DNA of 64,000 nt from NCBI RefSeq assembly GCF_034675905.1, contig NZ_JAUCCV010000007.1, forward strand, positions 62,001 to 126,000, read 5' to 3'. Below, in pieces: positions 8,051 through 16,976 of this stretch. Within the stretch, counting starts at the first letter, position 1. Every line of letters begins with the position of its first letter. The stretch comes from Castellaniella sp034675905. GTDB taxonomy: Bacteria; Pseudomonadota; Gammaproteobacteria; Burkholderiales; Burkholderiaceae_B. The position numbers were made by a program, and so were the translations under genes. Under the pieces are notes generated by a model, which saw nothing but the letters and a program-made list of their open reading frames with translations, was not told where the DNA came from and did not search any database.

Positions 8051-9091
8051 ATGGAAAGCACTGATATCCGCGTTCTACGCACCTTACGGGACTGGCGCGC
8101 CAAAGGCCATCGGGCATTGTTGGCAACGGTGATCAAGACCTGGGGATCTGCGCCCCGACCAGCAGGCGCCCTCATGGCGCTGCGCGAGGATGGTTGCGTC
8201 GTCGGCTCGGTCTCCGGCGGGTGCATCGAGGATGATCTGATCTTTCGTTATACGCGCGCTCACGGCGCACAAGACATCCCCCATGGCCCACCCCAAGTCG
8301 TGCGCTATGGCGTGAACGCAGACGAGGCGCATCAGTTTGGATTGCCATGCGGCGGCACGTTGGAACTCCTGCTGGAATTCGATCCTCAGCAGGCCTTGCT
8401 GGAAGAGCTGGTCGCCCGGCTAAAACAAGGCGAACTCGTGCGCCGCACAGTCTGCTGTCACGATGGCCGCGTCACGCTTGAGCAAGCCGACAGGCCCCAA
8501 GCGCTGCAGTTTGATGGCCAGTCCCTCACGAGCATCTTCGGCCCTGAATACCGCATGCTACTGATCGGCGCCGGAATACTCGCTGAATACCTGTCCACGA
8601 TGGCGCTATTCAACGAATTTTCCGTGACGATATGCGATCCACGCAGGGAATACATGAACGCCTGGTCATTGGCGGATGTGCAGAAAACAAACGAGATGCC
8701 CGACGATGCGGTGGCAGCATTCCAGCCTGATCAACGCAGCTGCATCATCGCGCTCAGCCACGATCCCAAGCTTGATGATTTGGCGCTGCTGGAAGCGATC
8801 CACAGCCCCGCGTTCTACGTGGGCGCCATCGGGTCCCGACGCAACAACGAGCGCCGGCGCGCCCGGATGATCGAGTACTTCAACGAGACCGAAGCATCGC
8901 TGGAAAAACTACGCGGCCCTGCGGGCATCCACATCCACAGCAAGACCCCCGCCGAAATCGCCGTCAGCATCATGGCGGAAGTGCTTGCTGTCAAAAACGG
9001 GGTATGCCTGCCCCGTGAGCCATCCGTCGCTCAATCCAAGCAGCAGCAAGAAACCGCCACAACGCTTATCACGAAACCCTTATGCACATGA
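8051..9091 (+). CDS. XdhC/CoxI-family molybdenum hydroxylase maturation protein
   Basis: XdhC-type chaperones bind molybdenum cofactor, help add its terminal sulfido ligand and deliver it to xanthine dehydrogenase-family apoenzymes in the cytoplasm. The 346-residue product has the N-terminal XdhC/CoxI domain with GSAPRPAGA (32-40) and SVSGGCIEDD (53-62, including C58). The C-terminal Rossmann-like domain has LLIGAGILAEYLS and YVGAIGSRRN. It is co-oriented with the MobA-like gene. Its presence implies that the divergent Mo enzyme needs a sulfurated cofactor loaded before Tat export. Confidence 0.88.
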   Translation: MESTDIRVLRTLRDWRAKGHRALLATVIKTWGSAPRPAGALMALREDGCVVGSVSGGCIEDDLIFRYTRAHGAQDIPHGPPQVVRYGVNADEAHQFGLPCGGTLELLLEFDPQQALLEELVARLKQGELVRRTVCCHDGRVTLEQADRPQALQFDGQSLTSIFGPEYRMLLIGAGILAEYLSTMALFNEFSVTICDPRREYMNAWSLADVQKTNEMPDDAVAAFQPDQRSCIIALSHDPKLDDLALLEAIHSPAFYVGAIGSRRNNERRRARMIEYFNETEASLEKLRGPAGIHIHSKTPAEIAVSIMAEVLAVKNGVCLPREPSVAQSKQQQETATTLITKPLCT

Positions 9092-9137
9092 TCCATCCAA
9101 TGCACAAAGCCGAGGCTGGCTGAATTCAGGCGCCGGA

Positions 9138-10463
9138 TCAGGCAGCCGTCGCCGGTTTGCGCCCCCGCAGCAGCGCATACAGGATGATGGCGCCAAACGT
9201 GGCCGTGCCGATGCCGTCCAGTTTGAACCCGCCCAGTTCGATCGAAAAATTACCGGCCCCCAGAATCAGGGTCACGGCCGCCACGATCAGGTTGCGGTTA
9301 TCGCTGAAATCCACTTGGTTCACCACCCAGATGCGGGCGCCGGCAATGGTGATCAGGCCGAACACCACCACCGCCATGCCGCCCAGCACCGGCGCGGGAA
9401 TCGCCTGGATCACAGCGCCGAACTTGGGTGAAAAGCCCAGCAGCAGCGCCACCAATGCCGCCACCACGAACACCAGGGTGGAATAGATCTTGGTGACGGT
9501 CATGACGCCGATGTTTTCAGCGTAGGTCGTCACGCCCGTGCCGCCCATGGAACCCGAGATCATGGTCGCCACGCCGTCGCCCAGAAAGGCGCGGCCCAGA
9601 TAGCGGTCCAGATTCTGCCCCGTCATGGCGCTGACGGCCTTGATGTGACCCAGATTTTCCGCCACCAGGATGATGGCGACCGGCGCGATGACGCTGATGG
9701 CGTGGGCTTCGAACACCGGCGCTGTCATTTTCGGCAAGCCCAGCCAGGAAGCGGCCGCGATGGCGGAGAAGTCGATCGGCGTGCCCAGTCCCAGGCCGTT
9801 GCTCAGCACCGCGTACAGGACGCAAGCCAGGAACAGGCCCACCAGGATCAGCAGGCGCTGCACCAGGCCGCGCGTATAGACGGCGACGCCGCCCACGCAC
9901 AGGATCGTCATCAACGCCATAAGCGAATCGAACACCGAACCGCCCATGGCGCCCTTGGCGGCGATCGGCGCCAGATTCAGGCCGATGACGGCGACCACAG
10001 CCCCCGTCACCACCGGCGGCATCCAACGATCGATCCAGTCCGCCGCCCCGCCCTGGCGGGCATTGATGAACATGGTCAGCAGACCGATGCCTGCGTAGAT
10101 CAGGCCGCAGATGATGATCGCCCCCAAGGCGACCCCGATATTCGGGTTCGGCCCGCTGCCGGCATAGCCGGTGACGGCAACCACGCCGCCGATGAAGGCA
10201 AAACTGGACCCCAGATAACTGGGCACCCGGCCGCCGACAAACAAGAAGAACACCAGCGTGCCCACGCCGGACATCAATATGGCCATATTCGGGTCGAAAC
10301 CCATGATGAGCGGCGCCAGAATGGTCGAGCCGAACATGGCGACGACGTGCTGGGCGCCCATCGCCACGGTCTGCAGCAAGGGCATGGTTTCGTCGGGCTG
10401 CACCACGGCGCCGTCAGCCGTGCCGGACACGCGGCGCCAACGGGGAAAATAAGAAGTTGTCAT
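9138..10463 (-). CDS. rutG: NCS2 uracil/pyrimidine permease, RutG-like
   Basis: Inner-membrane proton symporter for uracil or a related pyrimidine or purine base. It has 441 residues with many hydrophobic helices. The stretch DPNMAILMSGVGTLVFF followed by GGRVPSYLGSS and MPPVVTGAVV, plus VILVAENLGH later, match NCS2 carriers; the resemblance to E. coli RutG is close through the whole length. No other rut gene is nearby, so a role in the Rut pathway is not implied; uptake of uracil for salvage is more likely. A possible promoter upstream is TTGCGG, 18 bases, TACACT, of low certainty. No clear ribosome binding site precedes the start. Confidence 0.85.
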   Translation of the reverse strand: MTTSYFPRWRRVSGTADGAVVQPDETMPLLQTVAMGAQHVVAMFGSTILAPLIMGFDPNMAILMSGVGTLVFFLFVGGRVPSYLGSSFAFIGGVVAVTGYAGSGPNPNIGVALGAIIICGLIYAGIGLLTMFINARQGGAADWIDRWMPPVVTGAVVAVIGLNLAPIAAKGAMGGSVFDSLMALMTILCVGGVAVYTRGLVQRLLILVGLFLACVLYAVLSNGLGLGTPIDFSAIAAASWLGLPKMTAPVFEAHAISVIAPVAIILVAENLGHIKAVSAMTGQNLDRYLGRAFLGDGVATMISGSMGGTGVTTYAENIGVMTVTKIYSTLVFVVAALVALLLGFSPKFGAVIQAIPAPVLGGMAVVVFGLITIAGARIWVVNQVDFSDNRNLIVAAVTLILGAGNFSIELGGFKLDGIGTATFGAIILYALLRGRKPATAA

Positions 10464-10581
10464 GGGTTTGCGGCCCGAAGCCGTCCGGAAGAGGAAGATG
10501 GAAGGTTGAAATTTCGTCGCAAGTGTACGGCGCGATCAACTGACCCCGCAAGACTGCGCGACCGATCTGTTCAACTGCCCC

Positions 10582-11511
10582 CTAAGCAGGACGCACGGCA
10601 TCCTGCGCCCAGGGTTCTTCCTGCAGGGCAGCTGCCACATAATCGATGAAGGCCTGGACACGGGCAGGCCGATTGCGCCCAGGCGGCGTCACCGCATGCA
10701 GTGCCAGGGGTTCGACAGCCCAGGGCGCCAAGACAGCTTCCAGGGCGCCGGACTGCAGATCCGGCCAGACGAGGAATTCCGGCTGCAGCGCCAGGCCCAG
10801 CCCCGCACGCAGGGCGGGCATCAGGGCATCGGCGTTGTTCACCTGCAGGCGGGTCGGCATGAACTGGGAAAATCCCCCCAGCCGGGGGTGCCGGAAATGC
10901 CAGGTCACCCCATGGCGCGCATAGGAATAATGCAAAGCCTGATGCGCCTGCAGGTCTCGCGGATGGCAGGGCCGTCCATGCGCATCCAGGTATGCGGACG
11001 CGCCGACCAGCACGATGCGCACCCCACACAAGCGGCGGGCCAGCAGACTGGAATCCGCCAGCCTGGCGATCCGCAGGGCCAGATCGAAATGCTCGGCCAG
11101 CAGGTCCACCTGAGCGTCGTTGAACTGCACATCCAGCTGCACTTCCGGGTGCAGCGCCATGAACCCCGGCAGCAGCGGCGCCAGTCGTGCCAGACCGAAG
11201 GACATGGGCGCGGACACCCGGACCCGGCCCCGCAAGGCCTGGGAGTGTTCCGTGACTTCCGCCTCGATCGCCTCGCCTTCTTCCAGAATACGCGTGGCGC
11301 GATCCAGGGCGCCGCGACCGCTGTCTGTCAGTGTCAGGCGACGCGACGTGCGATGGATCAGCGTCGTCTTCATGCGGGCTTCCAGCCGGCTGATGGCCTT
11401 GGAGACGGTCGCCTGGGACACCTGACAGGCAGCCGCCGCCCGGGCGAAGGACCCGGTTTCAGCGACTTTGGCGAACAAGGCCCAGGCTTGGAGATCAGGT
11501 AATCCCTTCAC
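10582..11511 (-). CDS. LysR-family transcriptional regulator divergent from the pirin gene
   Basis: DNA-binding regulator of 309 residues. The N-terminal winged helix-turn-helix is GSFARAAAACQVSQATVSKAISRLEARMKTTLIHRTSRRLTLTDSG; an effector-binding domain follows. The start is taken as GTG at 11511, where AAAGGA lies 6 bases upstream; a TTG 36 bases further upstream has no better signal. It diverges from the pirin and DoxX genes with 140 bases between starts. A LysR-pirin-DoxX arrangement is common in proteobacteria and suggests it controls that pair, perhaps in response to a quinone or electrophile. Confidence 0.9.
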   Translation of the reverse strand: MKGLPDLQAWALFAKVAETGSFARAAAACQVSQATVSKAISRLEARMKTTLIHRTSRRLTLTDSGRGALDRATRILEEGEAIEAEVTEHSQALRGRVRVSAPMSFGLARLAPLLPGFMALHPEVQLDVQFNDAQVDLLAEHFDLALRIARLADSSLLARRLCGVRIVLVGASAYLDAHGRPCHPRDLQAHQALHYSYARHGVTWHFRHPRLGGFSQFMPTRLQVNNADALMPALRAGLGLALQPEFLVWPDLQSGALEAVLAPWAVEPLALHAVTPPGRNRPARVQAFIDYVAAALQEEPWAQDAVRPA

Positions 11512-11651
11512 GGCGTTTCCTTTCCACGGGCTCGGATGGATGGTCAACCATTATATCAAAATTGGAAACGATGAAATTCTATTGTTTATCTTCTCAACAT
11601 GATCCGCCACCCGTAGACTATCAGCATTGTTCAAGCCTCAAGGAGCCCATC

Positions 11652-12359
11652 ATGATTGAACGCCGTCCCTACGCCTCGCTGGGCGCAGCCGACCACGGCT
11701 GGCTCAATGCCAGGCATCACTTTTCCTTTGCTGAATACCATGACCCCCAGCGGGTTCACTGGGGCGCGCTGCGCGTCTGGAACGACGACACGATCCAGCC
11801 CAACAGCGGCTTTCCCCCGCACCCGCACGCGGACATGGAAATCATCACCTATGTGCGCGAAGGCGCCATCACACACCAGGACAACCTGGGCAACCAGGGC
11901 CGCACGCTGGCGGGCGACGTCCAGATCATGAGCGCAGGCACCGGCATCGTCCATTCAGAATACAACCTGGAACCCGGCGCCACCCGGATCTTCCAGATAT
12001 GGATCTTCCCGGACCAGAAAGGCGGCCAGCCCTGCTGGGGCACGCAGCCCTTCCCCAAGACAGATCGCTCGGGACGTTTCGTCACCTTGGCCAGCGGCCT
12101 GGAAGGCGATGACGAAGCGCTGCCCATCCGGGCGCAGGCCCGGGTCTGCGGCGCCACGCTGAAGGCCGGCGACACCGTGGAATACGCATTCAAGGATGCG
12201 AGCCGCGTCGGCTACCTGGTCCCGGCCGTCGGCCGGGTCGAGGTCAACGGCGTTGCGCTGGAAACACGCGACGGCGCCGCCATCCGGGACGAGGCCGTCC
12301 TGCACATCACCGCCATCGAAGATGCCGAACTGATCCTCGTGGACAGCGCTGCGATGTAA
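11652..12359 (+). CDS. Pirin-family cupin protein (YhhW/quercetinase-like)
   Basis: Bicupin metalloprotein of 235 residues; E. coli YhhW is known to oxidise quercetin in vitro, but the natural role of the family is unsettled. The metal ligands of YhhW are all present and at the same positions: H57 and H59 (PPHPHAD), H101 and E103 (IVHSEYN). The start at 11652 is fixed by AGGAG 6 bases upstream and by the family N-terminus MIERRPYASLG. A perfect terminator follows the stop codon, so the gene can be expressed alone. Divergent from a LysR gene that probably regulates it. Confidence 0.92.
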   Translation: MIERRPYASLGAADHGWLNARHHFSFAEYHDPQRVHWGALRVWNDDTIQPNSGFPPHPHADMEIITYVREGAITHQDNLGNQGRTLAGDVQIMSAGTGIVHSEYNLEPGATRIFQIWIFPDQKGGQPCWGTQPFPKTDRSGRFVTLASGLEGDDEALPIRAQARVCGATLKAGDTVEYAFKDASRVGYLVPAVGRVEVNGVALETRDGAAIRDEAVLHITAIEDAELILVDSAAM

Positions 12360-12384
12360 ACGCCCGCCTGATTGATTCAAACGC

Positions 12385-12414
12385 GCATCCCGTTCTTCGG
12401 GCGGGATGCTTTTT
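12385..12414 (+). terminator. Rho-independent terminator after the pirin gene
   Basis: GCATCCCG and CGGGATGC form a perfect 8-bp stem with a 9-base loop, followed by TTTTT (12410-12414). It separates the pirin gene from the DoxX gene and shows that an ATG at 12406 inside the stem is not the DoxX start. Confidence 0.85.
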
Positions 12415-12450
12415 ACCCTGGCTGTTACCTACTTCATACGGAACCACATC

Positions 12451-12858
12451 ATGAACTCTCGCACCATCGACACAACATCCCTGATCGGCCGCATCCTGAT
12501 CGCCATCCTGTTCTGGGTCGGCGTCTCTGGCAAAATCGCCAACCCCGCAGGCACCATCGGCTATATCGCATCCGCTGGCCTGCCGCTACCGAGCCTGGCC
12601 TATGCCGCCACGGTCTTTATCGAACTGATCCTGCCGATCCTGCTGGTGCTGGGATACCGGACGCGCCTGAGCGCGCTGGTCCTGGCGATCTTCTCGGTGG
12701 CGGCCGCCTTGTTCTTCCACGCGCAGTTCGGCGACATGAACCAGTCGACCCACTTCTTCAAGAACCTGGCCATTGCCGGCGGCCTGCTGCAACTGACGGC
12801 GTTCGGCGCCGGCGCCCTGAGCCTGGATGCGCGCTCGTCCAAGCTGGGCCTTGCCTGA
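12451..12858 (+). CDS. DoxX-family small membrane protein
   Basis: Four-helix inner-membrane protein of 135 residues. Helices are visible at about residues 10-28, 45-65, 70-90 and 100-118; ILFWVGVSGKIANPAGT and the acidic FIELILPILLVLGYRTRLSAL are typical of DoxX/DoxD-like proteins. Family members are linked to thiol or quinone redox reactions, but the exact role is unknown. The start at 12451 avoids the terminator upstream; the ribosome binding site is weak. It probably needs its own promoter or read-through from the pirin gene. Convergent with the SDR gene, one base apart. Confidence 0.85.
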   Translation: MNSRTIDTTSLIGRILIAILFWVGVSGKIANPAGTIGYIASAGLPLPSLAYAATVFIELILPILLVLGYRTRLSALVLAIFSVAAALFFHAQFGDMNQSTHFFKNLAIAGGLLQLTAFGAGALSLDARSSKLGLA

Positions 12859-12859
12859 A

Positions 12860-13714
12860 TTATTCCCGACGCTCGCCCATCCTGGGCTTGCGTTTGCGCC
12901 GCGCCGCCACGGCGTCATACACAGCATCGGGCACCACGCGCAGCAAACGCCCCACCCAGGCCATGGGCCAGGGGATGACGCGATAACGGTCACGCGCCTC
13001 GATGGCGCGCACTGCCTGATCCGCGAAACGGTCCACCGGCATCAGAAAGGGCATACGGTAGGGGTTATGCGCCGTCATGGGGGTGGCGATGAAGCCCGGC
13101 GCCAGGGTCACTACCTGCACACCTGAACCGTACAGTTCCACCCGCAGACTTTCGCAGTAAGCCCGCACAGCGGCCTTGGATGCGCTATAGGCGCCGGCCC
13201 CCGGCAAGCCGCGCACGCCGGCCACGCTGCCGATGCCGACCAGAACGCCTTGGCGCCGCGCCCGCATGGCTGCGATGAACGGCTCGAACGTCGCCACCAT
13301 CGCCAGCACATTGGTATCGAAAATAGCCTGAAAAACGGCAAAGTCCTCGGGGGCATCCGTCAGGGTGCCTGCGCTGATGCCGGCGCAGGCAATGACCCGA
13401 TCCACGGGCCCGCCTGCCATGAAATCCCGCGCAGCGGCCTGCAAGGCGCTGCGGTCCCGGACATCCAGGGCGTACACCTGATGGCCCTGCCCCGGCAAGG
13501 CATCCGCCAGCGCCTGCAGGGCATCCTGGCGGCGGCCTACCAGCCCCAGCACAGCGCCCCAGGCGGCATAACGACGCGCCAGCGCTGCACCGATGCCACT
13601 GCTGGCGCCGGTAATGAACACCCGTGCAGGCGATGTCGCGCGGACGGGTGTTGAAGAGTCCCCCGACTCAAGGGGGGACCCGAGGTCTGCGGACGTCACG
13701 ATTTCGTCCGCCAT
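12860..13714 (-). CDS. Short-chain dehydrogenase/reductase following carB
   Basis: NAD(P)-dependent oxidoreductase of 284 residues with the classical SDR signature: TGASSGIG cofactor loop near residue 35, CAGIS, catalytic serine in GIGSVAG and YSASK (Tyr and Lys). The C-terminal part IPWPMAWVGRLLRVVPDAVYDAV resembles membrane-associated or lipid-acting SDRs. Its ATG lies 6 bases after the carB stop codon, so it is probably translated from the carAB message. There is no obvious metabolic link to carbamoyl phosphate. The first 30 residues before the cofactor fold are not conserved and the start could be further in. Substrate unknown. Confidence 0.85.
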   Translation of the reverse strand: MADEIVTSADLGSPLESGDSSTPVRATSPARVFITGASSGIGAALARRYAAWGAVLGLVGRRQDALQALADALPGQGHQVYALDVRDRSALQAAARDFMAGGPVDRVIACAGISAGTLTDAPEDFAVFQAIFDTNVLAMVATFEPFIAAMRARRQGVLVGIGSVAGVRGLPGAGAYSASKAAVRAYCESLRVELYGSGVQVVTLAPGFIATPMTAHNPYRMPFLMPVDRFADQAVRAIEARDRYRVIPWPMAWVGRLLRVVPDAVYDAVAARRKRKPRMGERRE

Positions 13715-13720
13715 GCCGTA

Positions 13721-16700
13721 TCAGCCGCGAATGGCTGCATGCATGGCTTGCAGGCCGTAGACCTTCAGGCCGCCGCCATGACGCAGGTACTGCAGGCCTT
13801 CGACGGCTGCACGCGCCCCAGCGATAGTGGTGAAGAACGTGACGCGGTTGGCCAGCGATTGCGTACGGATGATGCGCGAATCGGCGATGGCGTTACGACG
13901 TTCTTCCACCGTATTGATGACCATGGCGATTTCACCGTTCTTGAGCATGTCCACGATGTTGGGACGGCCTTCGGTGACCTTGTTGACGACCTCTACCGCC
14001 AAACCCGCGGCCTCGATCACGGCCGCGGTGCCGCGCGTGGCGATCAGCTGGAAGCCCATGCCCGCCAGGCCCCGGGCGACTTCGACGGCGCGGGGCTTGT
14101 CCTGGGCCCGCACGCTGATGAAGACCTTGCCGGATTCCGGCAGCCAGGCGCCTGCAGCGATCTGGGATTTGACGAAAGCTTCGCCAAAGGTCTCGCCCAC
14201 GCCCATGACTTCGCCGGTGGACTTCATTTCCGGCCCCAGGATGGTATCCACCCCCGGGAACTTGATGAAGGGGAAGACGGCTTCCTTGACGCAGTAATAC
14301 ACCGGCGACGGGATGGACGACACGCCTTGCGCCGCCAGTGACCGGCCCGCCATGACGCGGGCGGCGATCTTGGCCAGCTGCGAGCCGGTGGCCTTGGACA
14401 CATAAGGCACCGTGCGCGAGGCGCGCGGATTGACTTCCAGCACGTAGACATCGCCGTCCTGAATGGCGAACTGCACATTCATCAGGCCCTTGACGTTCAA
14501 GGCGCGCGCCATGAGCGCCGTCTGACGCTTGATTTCGTCCACGACGTCCGCCGACAGGGAATACGGCGGCAGGCTGCAGGCCGAATCACCCGAGTGCACG
14601 CCCGCCTGCTCGATGTGTTCCATGACGCCGCCGACCACAACCTGTTCGCCATCGGCCAGGCAGTCCACATCGACTTCGGTGGCATTGTTCAGGAAGTGGT
14701 CCAGCAGCACCGGAGAATCATTGCTGACCTTGACCGCTTCGCGCATATAGCGTTCCAGATCCTGCGGCTCGTGCACGATTTCCATGGCGCGGCCGCCCAG
14801 CACATAGCTGGGTCGCACCACCAGGGGATAGCCGATTTCCCCGGCCAGGGCCAGGGCTTCGCTTTCCGTGCGGGCCGTGCGGTTGGCCGGCTGGCGCAGG
14901 CCAAGCTTGGTCAGCAGTTTCTGGAAACGCTCGCGGTCTTCGGCGACGTCGATGGAATCCGGGCTGGTGCCGATGATGGGCACGCCGTTGGCTTCCAGGG
15001 CGCGGGCCAGCTTCAGCGGCGTCTGGCCGCCGTACTGCACGATGACGCCCGCCGGATTTTCCTTGTGGACGATTTCCAGCACGTCTTCCAGGGTCAGCGG
15101 TTCGAAATACAGGCGATCGGATGTGTCGTAGTCGGTCGACACGGTTTCAGGGTTGCAGTTGACCATGATGGTCTCGAAACCGTCTTCGCGCAGCGCCAGC
15201 GCGGCATGCACGCAGCAGTAGTCGAATTCGATGCCCTGGCCGATGCGGTTCGGTCCGCCGCCCAGCACGATGATCTTCTTGCGGTCGGTGGGCGCGGCCT
15301 CGTCTTCTTCCTCGTAGGTCGAATACATATAGGCCGTGGTCGTGGCGAATTCCGCCGCGCAGGTATCCACGCGCTTGTAGACCGGACGCACATTCATCTG
15401 ATGGCGCAGCTTGCGCACTTCGGCTTCGGTCGTATCCAGCAGGAACGCCAGACGGCGGTCGGAAAAGCCGTAGCGCTTCAGCCGCCGCATGGTCTCGTCG
15501 TCCAGCTCGGACAGCGTGCGCTGTTCCAGCGCCAGTTCGACATCGACGATTTCCTTGATCTGCGCCAGGAACCAGGGATCGATCTTGGTCAGCTGATGGA
15601 CTTCATCCAGGCTGAAGCCCTGGGCGAAGGCATCGCCCACATACCAGATGCGTTCCGGTCCCGGTTCGCCCAATTCGATCTGCAGGCGTTCGCGGTCAGT
15701 GGTTTTCTGGTTCAAGCCGTCCACACCGACTTCCAGGCCGCGCAACGCCTTCTGGAAGGCTTCCTGGAAAGTGCGGCCGATGGCCATGACCTCGCCCACC
15801 GCCTTCATCTGGGTGGTCAGACGGGAATCGGCCTGCGGGAATTTCTCGAAGGCGAAACGCGGGACCTTGACGACCACATAGTCCAGGGTGGGCTCGAAGG
15901 ATGCAGGCGTCGCGCCGCCGGTGATTTCGTTGCGCAATTCATCCAGCGTGTAGCCCACGGCCAGGCGAGCAGCGATTTTCGCGATGGGAAAACCGGTGGC
16001 CTTGGACGCCAGCGCCGACGACCGCGACACGCGCGGGTTCATTTCGATGACGATCATGCGGCCATTGGCCGGATTGACGGCGAACTGCACGTTCGAACCG
16101 CCCGTATCCACGCCGATCTCGCGCAATACCGCGATCGAGGCGTTGCGCATGATCTGGTATTCCTTGTCGGTCAGCGTCTGCGCCGGGGCGACCGTGATCG
16201 AATCCCCCGTATGCACGCCCATGGGGTCCAGGTTTTCGATGGCGCACACAATGATGCAGTTGTCGGCGCTGTCGCGCACGACTTCCATCTCGAATTCCTT
16301 CCAGCCCAGCAAGGATTCCTCGATGAGCAATTCGTGCGTGGGGGATGCTTCCAGGCCGCGCCGGCAGATGGTTTCGAATTCCTCGGCGTTGTAGGCGATG
16401 CCCCCGCCCGTGCCGCCCAGCGTGAAGCTGGGACGAATGACGGCGGGAAAGCCCGAGCCGCCCAGTTCGGCGGCAATACGCTTTTGCACGACCCAGGCTT
16501 CATCCATGCTGTGGGCGACGCCGGATTTGGCGGATTCCAGACCGATGGAGGTCATGGCATCCTTGAATTTCAGGCGGTCTTCGGCTTTGTCGATGGCGGC
16601 CGCATTGGCGCCGATCAATTCGACCCCGTGCTTGGCCAGCACGCCATGGCGGTCGAGATCCAGGGCGCAGTTCAGCGCCGTCTGGCCGCCCATGGTGGGC

Positions 16701-16960
16701 AGAACGGCATCGGGCTTTTCGATCTCGATGATCTTTTCCAGCGCCTGCCAGGTGATGGGTTCGATGTAGGTGACGTCGGCCGTTTCCGGGTCCGTCATGA
16801 TGGTGGCGGGGTTGCTGTTGACCAGAATGGTGCGAAAGCCATCGGCCTTCAGGGCCTTGCAGGCCTGTGCGCCGGAATAGTCGAATTCGCAGGCCTGACC
16901 GATGATGATCGGACCTGCCCCGATGATGAGAATGCTTTTAATGTCTGAACGCTTGGGCAT
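13721..16960 (-). CDS. carB: Carbamoyl-phosphate synthase large subunit
   Basis: Makes carbamoyl phosphate from bicarbonate, ammonia delivered by CarA, and two ATP; feeds arginine and pyrimidine synthesis. The 1079-residue product has the full architecture: two homologous ATP-grasp halves (first with NPATIMTDPETADVTYIEPI near residue 50, second with NCNPETVSTDYDTSDRLYFEPL near 600), the oligomerisation region between them, and a C-terminal MGS-like allosteric domain (GKVFISVRAQDKPRAVEVARG). It begins 16 bases after carA on the same strand. In many Burkholderiales greA follows closely; here an SDR gene follows instead and greA lies 11.5 kb away. Confidence 0.99.
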   Translation of the reverse strand: MPKRSDIKSILIIGAGPIIIGQACEFDYSGAQACKALKADGFRTILVNSNPATIMTDPETADVTYIEPITWQALEKIIEIEKPDAVLPTMGGQTALNCALDLDRHGVLAKHGVELIGANAAAIDKAEDRLKFKDAMTSIGLESAKSGVAHSMDEAWVVQKRIAAELGGSGFPAVIRPSFTLGGTGGGIAYNAEEFETICRRGLEASPTHELLIEESLLGWKEFEMEVVRDSADNCIIVCAIENLDPMGVHTGDSITVAPAQTLTDKEYQIMRNASIAVLREIGVDTGGSNVQFAVNPANGRMIVIEMNPRVSRSSALASKATGFPIAKIAARLAVGYTLDELRNEITGGATPASFEPTLDYVVVKVPRFAFEKFPQADSRLTTQMKAVGEVMAIGRTFQEAFQKALRGLEVGVDGLNQKTTDRERLQIELGEPGPERIWYVGDAFAQGFSLDEVHQLTKIDPWFLAQIKEIVDVELALEQRTLSELDDETMRRLKRYGFSDRRLAFLLDTTEAEVRKLRHQMNVRPVYKRVDTCAAEFATTTAYMYSTYEEEDEAAPTDRKKIIVLGGGPNRIGQGIEFDYCCVHAALALREDGFETIMVNCNPETVSTDYDTSDRLYFEPLTLEDVLEIVHKENPAGVIVQYGGQTPLKLARALEANGVPIIGTSPDSIDVAEDRERFQKLLTKLGLRQPANRTARTESEALALAGEIGYPLVVRPSYVLGGRAMEIVHEPQDLERYMREAVKVSNDSPVLLDHFLNNATEVDVDCLADGEQVVVGGVMEHIEQAGVHSGDSACSLPPYSLSADVVDEIKRQTALMARALNVKGLMNVQFAIQDGDVYVLEVNPRASRTVPYVSKATGSQLAKIAARVMAGRSLAAQGVSSIPSPVYYCVKEAVFPFIKFPGVDTILGPEMKSTGEVMGVGETFGEAFVKSQIAAGAWLPESGKVFISVRAQDKPRAVEVARGLAGMGFQLIATRGTAAVIEAAGLAVEVVNKVTEGRPNIVDMLKNGEIAMVINTVEERRNAIADSRIIRTQSLANRVTFFTTIAGARAAVEGLQYLRHGGGLKVYGLQAMHAAIRG

Positions 16961-16976
16961 GAGAGAACGGTATCGG

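Noticed and set aside
12406..12450. Earlier ATG as start of the DoxX gene
   Set aside because: It lies inside the stem of the terminator after the pirin gene; the ATG at 12451 matches the family N-terminus.
14594..16948. A 784-codon open frame on the plus strand opposite carB
   Set aside because: Antisense shadow of carB, with no motif and no ribosome binding site.
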